DNA from: a virus
IMG/VR virus record: IMGVR_UViG_3300047409_000500
Span: 1-51,986 of that record
Direction: 5' to 3' (one strand)
DNA length: 51,986 nt
Under the pieces are notes generated by a model, which had not been told where the DNA came from, searched no databases, and worked only from the letters and a program-made list of their open reading frames with translations. Position 1 is the stretch's first letter. Each line of letters begins with the position of its first letter. This document shows positions 21,125 through 30,100 of this stretch, in pieces. The translations under genes were made by a program, and so were the position numbers.

Positions 21125-22111
21125 CTATTTCCCCGTCGTCTGCGTCGGCGGTCCCGGGGCCGGGCTCTCCGGTTCCGCCTGGAGAAAACTTTCCTGGGCG
21201 AGAATCTTGTCGCGCACCGACCGCCCGCGCGGCGGCGCGGAATCCTCGGTGGGCGGAGCGTCGATGGCCCCCTGCAAATCCGCCGGCAGCATCGCGGGCG
21301 GCATGGATTCCATGGGGATCATCTCCAGCGCTTCTTCGCGGGACACCGCGCCGCGCAGCACGTGGGGCGCGTGGAATTTCTTCACCCGGCCCACCGTGCG
21401 CCAGTAGTACATGTCACGGCCCCAGGATTTGAAATTCCATTTTTCCGAGAGCGGGATCTGCTTGCCCTTCTCCCAAATCATCGCGGTGTCGGCATCGAAC
21501 TGCGTGAAGCTCACCGAGATGGCTTTGCCGCTGCGGTCGAGGATCGGATTGTAGCGCTGCTGGCTGGCGCTCCACTTCTTGATCCACAGCACGCAACCCA
21601 CGCACTTGCGATGCTTCCGGCCCTTATGGTCGACTTCATCCTCCAGCCATTCGATGTCCCACTCGTACCCGGCCTGCTGCAGCTTGGCAGCAATAATCTC
21701 GTTCTCGATGGCGGGCCGCCCGTTGGCGAAATAGAGGTAGCGCATCGAGTCAGCGGCGTTCAATCCCCAGTTACGGCCTAAATTGATCTTGACCATGGCG
21801 GTCGCAATCGCCTGATCGGCGGTGGCCGCCTTGAGATCGTCAAACTGGCCGCTAAGGGCGAACTCGCGCGCCAGCGCCCGGTCCTGGGCGAAGGTTTGCC
21901 GGGCCACCTCGGCGTCGACCAGCGCGCTGATCCACGCTTCGCGCTTCACGTTGTCGGGCATTTGCAGAAGGTGCTCGATGCTCACGCGCGAGGGCCGCCC
22001 GGTCGAGTCGGCCTGGGCGGGCTGCATGGATGGCGCCTGCGCGCTCAATTGCATCCCGGCGGCCGGGGGCGGTTCGGGCGCAGCGGTAGTGTTGCCTTCG
22101 GTTGGTTCCAT
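21125..22111 (-). CDS. recT: RecT-family single-strand annealing protein
   Basis: The 328-residue protein has a disordered Pro/Ala/Gln-rich N-terminus (1-45), then the RecT core: KINLGRNWGLNAADSMRYLY, FANGRPAIENEIIAAKLQQA, GYEWDIEWLEDEVDH, FTQFDADTAMIWEKG and MYYWRTVGRVKKFHAPHVLR. A Pro-rich tail follows. RecT proteins anneal single strands exposed by the partner exonuclease, here the YqaJ gene immediately upstream. GGAGATCCAAGTT precedes the ATG. Confidence 0.88.
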   Translation of the reverse strand: MEPTEGNTTAAPEPPPAAGMQLSAQAPSMQPAQADSTGRPSRVSIEHLLQMPDNVKREAWISALVDAEVARQTFAQDRALAREFALSGQFDDLKAATADQAIATAMVKINLGRNWGLNAADSMRYLYFANGRPAIENEIIAAKLQQAGYEWDIEWLEDEVDHKGRKHRKCVGCVLWIKKWSASQQRYNPILDRSGKAISVSFTQFDADTAMIWEKGKQIPLSEKWNFKSWGRDMYYWRTVGRVKKFHAPHVLRGAVSREEALEMIPMESMPPAMLPADLQGAIDAPPTEDSAPPRGRSVRDKILAQESFLQAEPESPAPGPPTQTTGK

Positions 22112-22139
22112 AACTTGGATCTCCTGTACGGTTCGGTTA

Positions 22140-22175
22140 ACCCGGAACCTTTTGTGCCGTCGTTTGGTTCCGGGT
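22140..22175. other. 10-bp perfect inverted repeat between exonuclease and recT
   Basis: ACCCGGAACC (22140-22149) and GGTTCCGGGT (22166-22175) enclose a 16-nt loop in the 99-bp gap between the two genes. It is not followed by T residues on the minus strand. It may be an RNA processing or attenuation site. A 23-codon frame (22137-22208) spans it but lacks a well-placed ribosome site. Confidence 0.55.
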
Positions 22176-22210
22176 ACCGCGAGCCATGACGACAGACGGC
22201 ATCGGCATCG

Positions 22211-23179
22211 TTAGGCGGCTTCCTCGCCGCGCATCGCATCGTGCTCGAAGCGGATCTTGCGGATGCCGGGCTTCGGGCGGGTATAAAACTCCATCACGCT
22301 TTGGCGGGCCTCTTCGGTCTTGAAGTGGTTCTGCAGGAGCCCGCGGGCCATCGCTTCCCAATCCACCTCGACGGAATCCTTGGTGCGCCTCCAGGTGAAT
22401 TTGCCCTCGGGCCAGACGAGCCCTTCCTTGTCGGCGATGGCGGCCTTGATCAAATTCTCGAGCAGCGCCCGGCGTTCCTTGACCCCGGCTTCCTCGAACC
22501 GTACCTGCGCGTAATCGGTCAGCAGGTTGATCTCTTCCGGGGTGGCTTGGCGCAGATCGGGCCGCTTGTGATGCGGGAAAGTCGTCTTCAGCCAGTAGGC
22601 GGCGGCCCCGCTGCCGTCGATGGGCGGGCGCTCGTCGCGCACGATAAACCGCTGGTGCCATTCCCACACCCGCGTCAGCATCGCCTGCTCGGCGGTCGGG
22701 TCGAGGCGCTCCACCGCGAAGATGCGCAGCTGGTCGCCGATCATGGCGGCGATGTCCCAGACCGGGTAATTGGTGGCCGCCATGTAGTAGTACGCCTGCA
22801 GCTGGATGTACTCGGGGATTTCACCGGGGCCGTCGCCCCAGTTGCGGCGCTGGTCCCAGGCGACCAGCTTGGCGTCCACGCCGCGCTTCTCGTTGCGCAC
22901 GAGCCCGTCCGGGGTGTACACCATCCAGGGGCGCTCCGGGTCGGTCAGCGTCCTATCGAAGTACTCGACATCGCGCTTCGTGGTGAAGGCGTAGAGCTTC
23001 AGGATGGCTTCCTCGAAAAACTTTCCTGCCATCATGCGGGCCGAGGGTTCCAGGTGCTCTGTCTCCCGGCATTTCTTCCGCGCCCACAGCCCGAAGCTAT
23101 CGAGGTAGGGATGACACCCGAAGATGGCCCCTACCTCGCTCCCGCCAATCCCGGTTCGCCGCGCTTCCGCATCGATCAT
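22211..23179 (-). CDS. YqaJ-family phage exonuclease
   Basis: The 322-residue protein shows the YqaJ/lambda-exonuclease pattern. RRTGIGGSEVGAIFGCHPYL is the entry motif with the conserved Ser. An early acidic residue lies in GKFFEEAILKLY, the catalytic Asp in YTPDGLV, and the E/D-x-K in RGVDAKLVAWDQRR. EYIQLQAYYYMAATN holds the conserved Gln. It degrades one strand of a duplex end to feed RecT. The ATG at 23179 overlaps the upstream stop (ATGA). Confidence 0.9.
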   Translation of the reverse strand: MIDAEARRTGIGGSEVGAIFGCHPYLDSFGLWARKKCRETEHLEPSARMMAGKFFEEAILKLYAFTTKRDVEYFDRTLTDPERPWMVYTPDGLVRNEKRGVDAKLVAWDQRRNWGDGPGEIPEYIQLQAYYYMAATNYPVWDIAAMIGDQLRIFAVERLDPTAEQAMLTRVWEWHQRFIVRDERPPIDGSGAAAYWLKTTFPHHKRPDLRQATPEEINLLTDYAQVRFEEAGVKERRALLENLIKAAIADKEGLVWPEGKFTWRRTKDSVEVDWEAMARGLLQNHFKTEEARQSVMEFYTRPKPGIRKIRFEHDAMRGEEAA

Positions 23180-23325
23180 CGCCGTAACCTCTCCCATTCC
23201 AGGCGCTGCACATAGAGCGCGGCGCACGCCGCGCACAGAAAATACCAATCGAGAAACCGGATCCCGGCCTGCTGGCGGCAGCGGTCGCAGCGGGCTACCT
23301 TGCTCTCCACCTGGGGCTTACCCAT
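23176..23325 (-). CDS. 49-residue zinc-ribbon protein
   Basis: The protein has VARCDRCRQQAGIRFLDWYF and LCAACAALYVQR, a C-x2-C ... C-x2-C ribbon. The start at 23325 overlaps the preceding gene by 8 bases. Its position just upstream of the exonuclease suggests a role in early expression or recombination, but no direct evidence exists. Confidence 0.72.
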   Translation of the reverse strand: MGKPQVESKVARCDRCRQQAGIRFLDWYFLCAACAALYVQRLEWERLRR

Positions 23326-23596
23326 TGGCGGCCTCCCCGCGCTTACGGCGCGGCGGCGGCAGCGGAACGTCCAGGGGGTAAGCGTCGATGTCTTCCGGTG
23401 GTTCATCGCCCGACTCCCCAAGGCCGCTTTCGTCGATCAGGTACTGGACCGCTTGTTGCTGGCTGCAGTGGTTCCAGCCCCGGATTTCTGCCAGCCGTAC
23501 CTGAATCCGGTGCAGCCTTTCCATGGCCCCATCCGACAGCTTGATATTCAGGTTTTTCCCTATCTTCGCGGCGGATTCATCAGGACCCCTACGCAT
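23318..23596 (-). CDS. Ribbon-helix-helix-like protein, first gene of the recombination operon
   Basis: The 92-residue protein contains KNLNIKLSDGAMERLHRIQV, then a LAEIRGWNHCSQQQAVQYLI helix pair, and an acidic/Pro-rich tail. The strand followed by two helices resembles ribbon-helix-helix regulators, though the tail is unusually long. AAGGGG lies 9 bases before the ATG at 23596. It is the first gene after the promoter at 23705, so it could be an early regulator. Confidence 0.72.
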   Translation of the reverse strand: MRRGPDESAAKIGKNLNIKLSDGAMERLHRIQVRLAEIRGWNHCSQQQAVQYLIDESGLGESGDEPPEDIDAYPLDVPLPPPRRKRGEAANG

Positions 23597-23704
23597 TGGA
23601 CACACCCCTTCCCGGGAGTATTCGAGCCCTTCATCGTGTGTGATTGCTTGGGAAAAATCCGCCAGACTTTCAGAGTCCGGTGTATTTCCCGTTTCGTTGT
23701 TTGA

Positions 23705-23733
23705 ACTATACCCCCACAGGCAAATCGCGTCAA
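23705..23733 (-). promoter_or_regulatory. Near-consensus early promoter, TTGACG-N17-TATAGT
   Basis: On the minus strand TTGACG (23728-23733) and TATAGT (23705-23710) are 17 bases apart, one base each short of the sigma-70 consensus. Transcription would start near 23698 and run leftward through the recombination operon. Confidence 0.85.
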
Positions 23734-23770
23734 TAGGTCTCCACAGCGCAAATCGTTGTGAGCAGGGGTT

Positions 23771-23791
23771 TTACTAAGTAATTTACTAAGT
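23771..23791. promoter_or_regulatory. Direct repeat TTACTAAGT, two copies 12 bp apart
   Basis: Identical 9-mers at 23771-23779 and 23783-23791 lie 38-58 bases upstream of the early promoter's -35. This is a good place for an activator or repressor. Confidence 0.5.
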
Positions 23792-24015
23792 GTTTTGAAT
23801 GGCCGCCGGGTGTTTAAGAACGATTAGAAATCGCTCGCTCGTTTTTGTCAAACCCGCTAAGTTTTGCCCCGTCAAATGTTTCGCGATTTATACGAACCAA
23901 TCGGGCCACGCGGTAGGGGGTAGATCGAACGGCCCAAAAAAAAGTTTTGGCCCCGTGACATAAAACACAACCCGCCGGGGGGTCCTCGGGGGAACTCCGT
24001 ATGAGGCTTCGATGT

Positions 24016-24065
24016 GGGATACGTCTCACCTGTGCGGTATCCCGTGGCTATACATTTGTTAACAA
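24016..24065. promoter_or_regulatory. Operator-like repeats before the repressor gene
   Basis: GGGATAC (24016-24022) and GTATCCC (24037-24043) form a perfect inverted repeat with a 14-nt centre. TTGTTAACAA (24056-24065) is a perfect 10-bp palindrome 15 bases before the repressor start. Together they suggest autoregulation. The rest of 23597-24080 is AT-richer than its surroundings, and I see no further gene. Confidence 0.55.
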
Positions 24066-24080
24066 TCCAGACTGAACGTA

Positions 24081-24353
24081 ATGGGACGGGATGTAGATCG
24101 CACGATGGTCAGGAAGGCGTACGGAATGGCAGTACGGGGGTTGCGTGCCAGAATCGGTTTGGCGCAGGAAACACTAGCGCTTGAAGCGGGCGTGGATCGC
24201 GCCTACATGAGCGGGCTGGAACGGGGCAAGCACACCCCCACGCTGGAGACGGTGCTGCGCTTCCTGCCGTTGCTGCAGGTATCGTTCCCCGACTTCGCCA
24301 TCGAGTTCGACAAGTGCCTCCGCCGGGCGCGGCGCGAAGCCAAGAAGCTATAG
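24081..24353 (+). CDS. Cro/CI-type helix-turn-helix repressor
   Basis: The 90-residue protein has one HTH_3 domain: LRARIGLAQETLALEAGVDR, AYMSGLERGKHTPTLETVLR, FLPLLQVSFPDF, ending in a short basic tail. There is no C-terminal cleavage domain, so it is either a small CI-like repressor or a Cro. I use the ATG at 24081; ATGs at 24105 and 24126 also fit, and 24126 has the better AGGAAGG site. It is convergent with the late operon, overlapping the last late gene by 6 bases. Confidence 0.85.
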   Translation: MGRDVDRTMVRKAYGMAVRGLRARIGLAQETLALEAGVDRAYMSGLERGKHTPTLETVLRFLPLLQVSFPDFAIEFDKCLRRARREAKKL

Positions 24354-24641
24354 CATCTTGTTGACGACGGCCTCCACGGATCCTTGCAACGCCGGGTCCA
24401 GGATCGCCGCGCCATCGGTTTGCACCGCGGCGTCCATCACGACGGGCGGCTGCAGCTTCATCGCTTCCGCCTCGGGATTCTGGAAGGTCTGGTTGGCCCA
24501 CTTCTCTCTGGTGTTGTGGGCGGGCGTGTTCGTGGGTTCACCCAGGATGGAGTCCGCGTATTTGAGCGCGGCCACCTTGACCCTGCCCCGGAAGGCAAAG
24601 TCGGTCATCAGTGCTGCGCTTTCGTCGTAGGTGAGTGGCAT
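24348..24641 (-). CDS. Small conserved protein at the end of the late operon
   Basis: The 97-residue protein begins MPLTYDESAALMTDFAFRGR and continues VKVAALKYADSI, AHNTREKWANQTFQNPEAEA and LQPPVVMDAAVQ. I recall this layout at the 3' end of tail modules in other phages, where it may be a small virion or chaperone protein. The start at 24641 lies within 15 bases of the fibre gene's stop. No clear function. Confidence 0.8.
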   Translation of the reverse strand: MPLTYDESAALMTDFAFRGRVKVAALKYADSILGEPTNTPAHNTREKWANQTFQNPEAEAMKLQPPVVMDAAVQTDGAAILDPALQGSVEAVVNKML

Positions 24642-24655
24642 AATCATTCTTCCTT

Positions 24656-26812
24656 TCAAAACCATTCAATCCAAGATGCAAACGATCCAGATGTGGTGAC
24701 CTTATACCAGTTTCCCGGCAATACAAAAAACGATAATGCTGCTCCTAAAGTACCTGCCGAAGCGAAGGTAGAAGCGACTGCCGTAGTTGGAGGATTGGCG
24801 GCGTCCGTATATGCGGTAGGGGTCTGGCCCGCAGTTACGCTTGCACAAACCGTGACGAACATTGCTTTGCCAGTGTCGTTTTGGTAAGGAGTGCCCGACA
24901 CTCTAGACCCTGTGACCACACGTTGAGTCGCTATGCCCCCTCCAATCGGCGTCCCATTCACCTTGTAAGCGCCCGTGATATTCAGGTCACCGTTGCTGGA
25001 GAATCGCGCCGATTCCGTGAGAGCACCGTCAGTCGGCGCTTTTCGCGTGTGGATGGTGACATCCCCCTGCGTGTTATTCGCGCCGTTTGTTGCCCATCCT
25101 TTGATGGCAGCAAATCTCCACGCGCCCCCCGCTGCGGAGAACATCACCATACCGCCGTTTCCGCCAGCTGCTCCGGTGTCGCACAGATCAATCGTAGCCG
25201 CCTGGCTATTCCCGGTAATGATGGAACCAGTGTTCCCGGCCCCCTGCACGGATAGCTGGTGGGTTGGGCTTACGCCTAAGCCGACCCTGCCAGCTTGAAC
25301 GATCATAGTGTTGGCCGCTGCCCCGGCGGCGATTACACGGAAAACCTGCGATGCTCCGCTATACACGCCGAGAGCATAATCCCCGCTCACGACTGACATT
25401 TCGATGGAGGAAGCCGGACCCGAACCCAACTCAAAATAAGCACCCTGGCCCGCCCCGGCCTCCAGCCACATTTGCGCGTTTCCTGTCGATGCGACGTGTA
25501 ACTGGGAAGTCGAAATCGGTGCTGTAGTGCCAATACCGACCGAACCGTTAGCCATGAACGTGGCAACCATCTTGCCGCCGACCGCACTATAAATGTTGAA
25601 GTCCGTTCCCCCGGTGGCAGTGATGAGATCGGTTCCCAACGACCATGTATCGTTACCGTACTTCGTGCCGAAAAAGCGCAGTTGAACGTGATTGGACGCA
25701 GAGTCAATGCCGCGAAGACGCAGCGCCTGGAACGAAGCACTTGCGATCTCCAGCGCATAGGTTCCCGCGCCCATTCCGATGGAGACTGGTCCCTCTCTTG
25801 AAGGATTCAGTAGCAGCGGATTTCCCGATAGCAATAGTTGAGTGAGTGCCCCCGCCGAACGGTTGTACGCCTGGATGTATCCGTTGTTGGCGCTGGCAAA
25901 CAATTCTATCCCCGCGCCCGATGTCGGCGCGTTCGCCGTCCCGGTGGATCGGATAAAACCGCTCGTGTTCAGCGCGCCCGCATTGTTGAGCATGAAGCCC
26001 GCCGCATCGATATCGCTGGTCCACGGCGTCTGCGATCCCCCGCCAGAGCCTCCGCTCGGTGTCGCCCAGATCCCATCGCCGCGCAGGTAAACGGTCGCTC
26101 CAGGTGTACCTGTGGCTAATCGGGCGGGCGCAATCACACCGGAGACGATAGCTGCTGCATCGTGAGTGTGGGCACTCGGCGGAAATGTTGCTGGCACCCC
26201 GGTGAGTTTTGCCCAGCCCAGGCTGGTGATCCAAACCGGATCGGCATAGCTTCCGCTGGTCGAAACCGCATTGGTCACTTGCGCGGCGCTATAATCCCCC
26301 GCCGTCGCCACCACCGCCCCGCTGCGCCCAAAGACGCTGGCGACCGCGCCTGCGCCGGGGATGACGACATTGGTAATCGTCTGGCCGCCGCCGTCGATGG
26401 GGCCTGTCCACTTCTGCGCCCCCATCGTGATGAGCCCGGTCGCCCGGTTGACCGCCAGCGGCGTGCCTAGCAAATTCCCGGCATCATCGTAGCGGCGCAG
26501 CGCGAAGTTGGATCCGGCATTCGCCCCGCCCTCGGCGGTGCCGTCCTTGGTAAGCGCCCATCGCAATAGCGCCGTGGGGCCGCTGCCGGATCGCAGTTCG
26601 AGGCGGCTCTCGCTATCCGGTCCCTGCGTGATGTTGACGGGCGACAACGTGTTCGTAAAGCCGCCCGAGCCATCGAGGATCACGTTCGATAAACGGTAGC
26701 CCCCGCCGTTCACGTCGCCGCCCCAGGCGCGGTCGTCGTTCGCCAGCGAGTTGAGCATATCGTTGAAGAGCTTGTCCGAGCGGGCGAGATCGTTGCGCGA
26801 GAGCCATGCCAT
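24656..26812 (-). CDS. Tail fibre
   Basis: The 718-residue protein begins with a short helix that would fit a trimer base (ARSDKLFNDMLNSLANDDRA). Gly/Ser-rich beta segments follow, with modules VFGRSGAVVATAGDYSAAQV, SAHTHDAAAIVSGVIAPARL, SQTPWTSDIDAAGFMLN and repeated DLNITGAYKVNGTPI-like units. The last part (FFVLPGNWYKVTTSGSFASW) is a likely receptor-binding tip. No S74 chaperone domain is apparent. It shares the SQTPWT and NITG modules with the capsid fibre at 4527. Confidence 0.88.
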   Translation of the reverse strand: MAWLSRNDLARSDKLFNDMLNSLANDDRAWGGDVNGGGYRLSNVILDGSGGFTNTLSPVNITQGPDSESRLELRSGSGPTALLRWALTKDGTAEGGANAGSNFALRRYDDAGNLLGTPLAVNRATGLITMGAQKWTGPIDGGGQTITNVVIPGAGAVASVFGRSGAVVATAGDYSAAQVTNAVSTSGSYADPVWITSLGWAKLTGVPATFPPSAHTHDAAAIVSGVIAPARLATGTPGATVYLRGDGIWATPSGGSGGGSQTPWTSDIDAAGFMLNNAGALNTSGFIRSTGTANAPTSGAGIELFASANNGYIQAYNRSAGALTQLLLSGNPLLLNPSREGPVSIGMGAGTYALEIASASFQALRLRGIDSASNHVQLRFFGTKYGNDTWSLGTDLITATGGTDFNIYSAVGGKMVATFMANGSVGIGTTAPISTSQLHVASTGNAQMWLEAGAGQGAYFELGSGPASSIEMSVVSGDYALGVYSGASQVFRVIAAGAAANTMIVQAGRVGLGVSPTHQLSVQGAGNTGSIITGNSQAATIDLCDTGAAGGNGGMVMFSAAGGAWRFAAIKGWATNGANNTQGDVTIHTRKAPTDGALTESARFSSNGDLNITGAYKVNGTPIGGGIATQRVVTGSRVSGTPYQNDTGKAMFVTVCASVTAGQTPTAYTDAANPPTTAVASTFASAGTLGAALSFFVLPGNWYKVTTSGSFASWIEWF

Positions 26813-26818
26813 AGTGAT

Positions 26819-27148
26819 TTACTCCTTTGCGATGCGTTCCAGGCCGCCATTGACGCGCGGGGCGGGTGGTGGCGGATCGGGCGGCGCCTGGGCCTGCGGG
26901 GCATCCGGCAGATCGCAAATCAGGTTGCCGCCTTCCAGCCGGGCCGCGCGGTAGTCGGTGATGCCGTATAGCTGCACCAGATTAGCGAGGTACTGCCGCC
27001 GCTTCTGCTCCACGACGGGCAGCTGCGCCCGGGCCGTTTCCATATCCAGGGTTAACGCGCCGATCTGGGCGAGGACGGTTTTGCGCTCCTCGTCGATCTG
27101 CTGCGCTTGGTTGATTTCGTGTGGTTGTAAGCTGAATGCTCTCTGCAT
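26819..27148 (-). CDS. Coiled-coil protein between tail genes
   Basis: The 109-residue protein begins MQRAFSLQPHEINQAQQIDE and forms one long helix (RKTVLAQIGALTLDMETARA, QLPVVEQKRRQYLANLVQLY), with a Pro-rich end. AAGGAG lies before the ATG. A tail chaperone or fibre-assembly factor is plausible. A lysis spanin is not supported, since there is no signal or lipoprotein motif. Confidence 0.72.
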   Translation of the reverse strand: MQRAFSLQPHEINQAQQIDEERKTVLAQIGALTLDMETARAQLPVVEQKRRQYLANLVQLYGITDYRAARLEGGNLICDLPDAPQAQAPPDPPPPAPRVNGGLERIAKE

Positions 27149-27168
27149 AGATTCTCCTTGTGTGATGT

Positions 27169-30100
27169 TTACGAATAACTGACGATGACGCCTCCACGCA
27201 CGACGATCTGTAACGCGCCCACGTTCGCCCCGTTGATCCACAGTTGCAGCGGATTTCCGGCGTTGTCGTGGAAGGCGATGGTATAGTCCTGTCCGGTGAG
27301 GCCCGTGGGGTTGAAGCCCGAGCCTGTGACCTTCCCGGTTGCCGTGATGGTGTTGTTGCTGGAAATGATGCCGCAGTCGATCCGGTTGGATCCCGCGTTG
27401 ATCGGTCCACAAGTGATCGACTGATTGTTGGTGGTGATTTGCTGGCAATTGAGCGTGCCTGGACTGATCACCATGCTGGATGCGCCGACCGCCCCGAGCG
27501 TGGTCTGCCCCGTCACACTCAGCGTGCCGGATAGCGACAAGGAGTTCATCGAGAGCGTGCCGCGAATAAACACGGCCCCGGCCCCATCCACCGAAAAATT
27601 CAGATTGCCCGAACCGTCGCGCAGGCTGAAGGTGGCATTGCCGTCCGCCGCCGATCCGCTGTCCAGCTGCACGTTGATGTTGCCGCTGGCGGGCGAGTAC
27701 ATCGTCAAGGTGCCCCACCACCAGTTGCGGGTCGCGTCGTTCCCTTTGGGGTCGCCGTTGAAGCTGACGAGCGCCGCGAGGCGTCCCTGCTGGCCGCCCA
27801 CATTGTTAGGGCCGCGCAGGATGATCCCGCGATTGATGATGGCGATGCCGTGCTTGGGATTGTTTACGGTGTCGTAGTTGGTCCGGTAGAGCGAGAGGCC
27901 GGGGAACTTGTAATAGCTGCTGTCGGATGGATTGTCGGTCACGAACGCCGAGAATCCATACTCCAGCCGCATCGCGGCGTTCGTTGGATTCGTGGCGGTC
28001 GGGTAGTTCGCCTGATAGTCGATGGTGAAGCGGGTAATTTGCCGCATCTGCACCGTCGCGCCCAGGGGGTCGGTGGCATCCTGCTTCGCCAGCATTCTCC
28101 AATCAGTGAAGGTCTGGCCGCCGTACGCAAACTCTTTGAACCACGCCCCTTGGATGGATACCTCCGGTCCTCCCTGGTTGCCTGTGGCGGCATAGCCGAT
28201 CCTGGCCCCGATCCGGCCCACTTCCGTATTCGCGTTGTCGCGGATCGAGATGTAGGGATAGCGGGATCCGGCCATCTCGAAACCGCCGATGATGACGGTC
28301 CCGTCCTGCTTCGCGTAAATCGGCGCGTTGGTGGGGTTGTCGCCGCCGACGTATAGCTCCTGCATCCAGCCGCCGAAGATCGAGTGCGCGGCGGGATTGT
28401 CCGGGGTGCCTCCGGTCTGCTGGCCGATCCAGCCGCGCAGGACGTTCGAGGCATTGTAGACGGCCACCTGTCCGTTTTCCATGCCTTTGAACAGGCCCGC
28501 GTTGCCCACGGTGGAAGGCCCGCCGCCGACGCGCAGGATCGATCCCACGAAAATCTTAGGGGCGATAATCTGCTCGACCGTGAATTTGGCCGGGTCGGCG
28601 GGCCAATCGAATTCGGCCTCGTTGAACCAATCCCTCGGCATTCGGGACGCCAGCACGTTTCCCACGATGGGAGTGAACGCGGGCGGCGTCACCTTCGGCG
28701 TGGTTCCCGGCAGAATCGTATTGCGATGCCCTGTCATATCCCGGCTGACGAAATAGAAATCCCAGGTGCGGGCCGCCGGGGCGGGCTCCCAATCGGTGGT
28801 GAAGCTGGTCGCGTTCTTCGGCACATCCCACCACGTGGGATCCGCCGTCTGCCCACTGATGACCCGCGCAATCGACATCCCGCCGAAGAGGTTGCTGGTG
28901 GGATTCTGCCACGTGCCGATTTGGTGGCGCATCATCACCACGCCATCGGAATTCAGTTCCTGGACCGTCGTTACCGTGGTGCCGCTTGCGCCGCCAGCGG
29001 GCGCGTATTCGAGGCCGTTGCCACCCAACGCGGGCGGCCCGATGTTCCAGGTGACGCGCGGGGTGTTGACGCCCGGGTTTGCCGGATCGTCGCTCGGCCT
29101 GCCCTGGTCGTCAATCGAGATCGCGACGATGGTCCACGCCTCGGCCACCTTCGGCCAGTCGATGATCTCCAGTCCAATCGAGGTGATGTTGGCGGGCACG
29201 CGCGGCTTCATCAGGCGCGGCGGCGTGACCCCGGTGCGATAGAATTCCACGCCCTTATAGCGTGGCGAGGCGGGCACGGTCCAGGTGAGAGTCGCCCTCG
29301 CAAGGTCGGTGCCATCCGGCTGCGGATCATGGATGTAGTTCGTTAGGGCGAGGCCCGTGACGTAGGGCGCGGTGGGCTGGCCCACGGGAGGGTACACGAT
29401 GGTGACGTCGATCATTGGCGTCACGCCCTTAACGATGGTGTTGCGCCGCCCATCGACATCGCGGGAGCAAAACCAGACTTTGAAGTGACCGCCCAGGCCC
29501 GCCTCGTAGCTGCCGCTGTGCCAATCGTCGGGCTTATTGACATCGAGGAACAGCGCTTCCTTGCGGGTGCCGTCGTCGTATTCGTATACCGTCATCACGC
29601 CGCCGAAGGCGCGCAGCCCGGGGGGCAGCGGAATCGCCGGATCGGGAGCGGTATAGCCGAACACCAGCGAGTACATCGGCCCCGCCGGATTGGCGAAGTC
29701 CTGAACCACCGTGATGTGGGCACCCGTGACGATCCAGGCATACTCCTGGCCGCTGACGTACTGCCCGGCGGCGGCGGGGATGGTGACGACCGCGCTTGGC
29801 GTGGGGGGCGGTTTGTTGGCCCGCACCAGGGTCGCGTTCTTGACGGTGCTGAACGCTTGCACATAGACCCGGATGGCGCGCGCCTTCGGAGCGCCGTTCA
29901 CGGTGATGAGGGCCGGGGGCTCAAAGTCATCGGTGATGTGGACCGGAGCCCACTTACCGGATACCTGGCTGGTTCCATCGAGCGGGATGCTGCCGTCCAT
30001 GGGCGCTTCGTTAGACGAACTGATGTCGGGATCTTCCAGGTAAATCCCCACGCCCACGGTGGGGGAGCCCGCGCCCGGCGACCAGTCAATCGTGACCTCG

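Noticed and set aside
23814-24029. A 71-residue minus-strand frame in the immunity region
   Set aside because: It starts at a GTG inside an inverted repeat with no ribosome site, lies upstream of the early promoter and resembles no protein.
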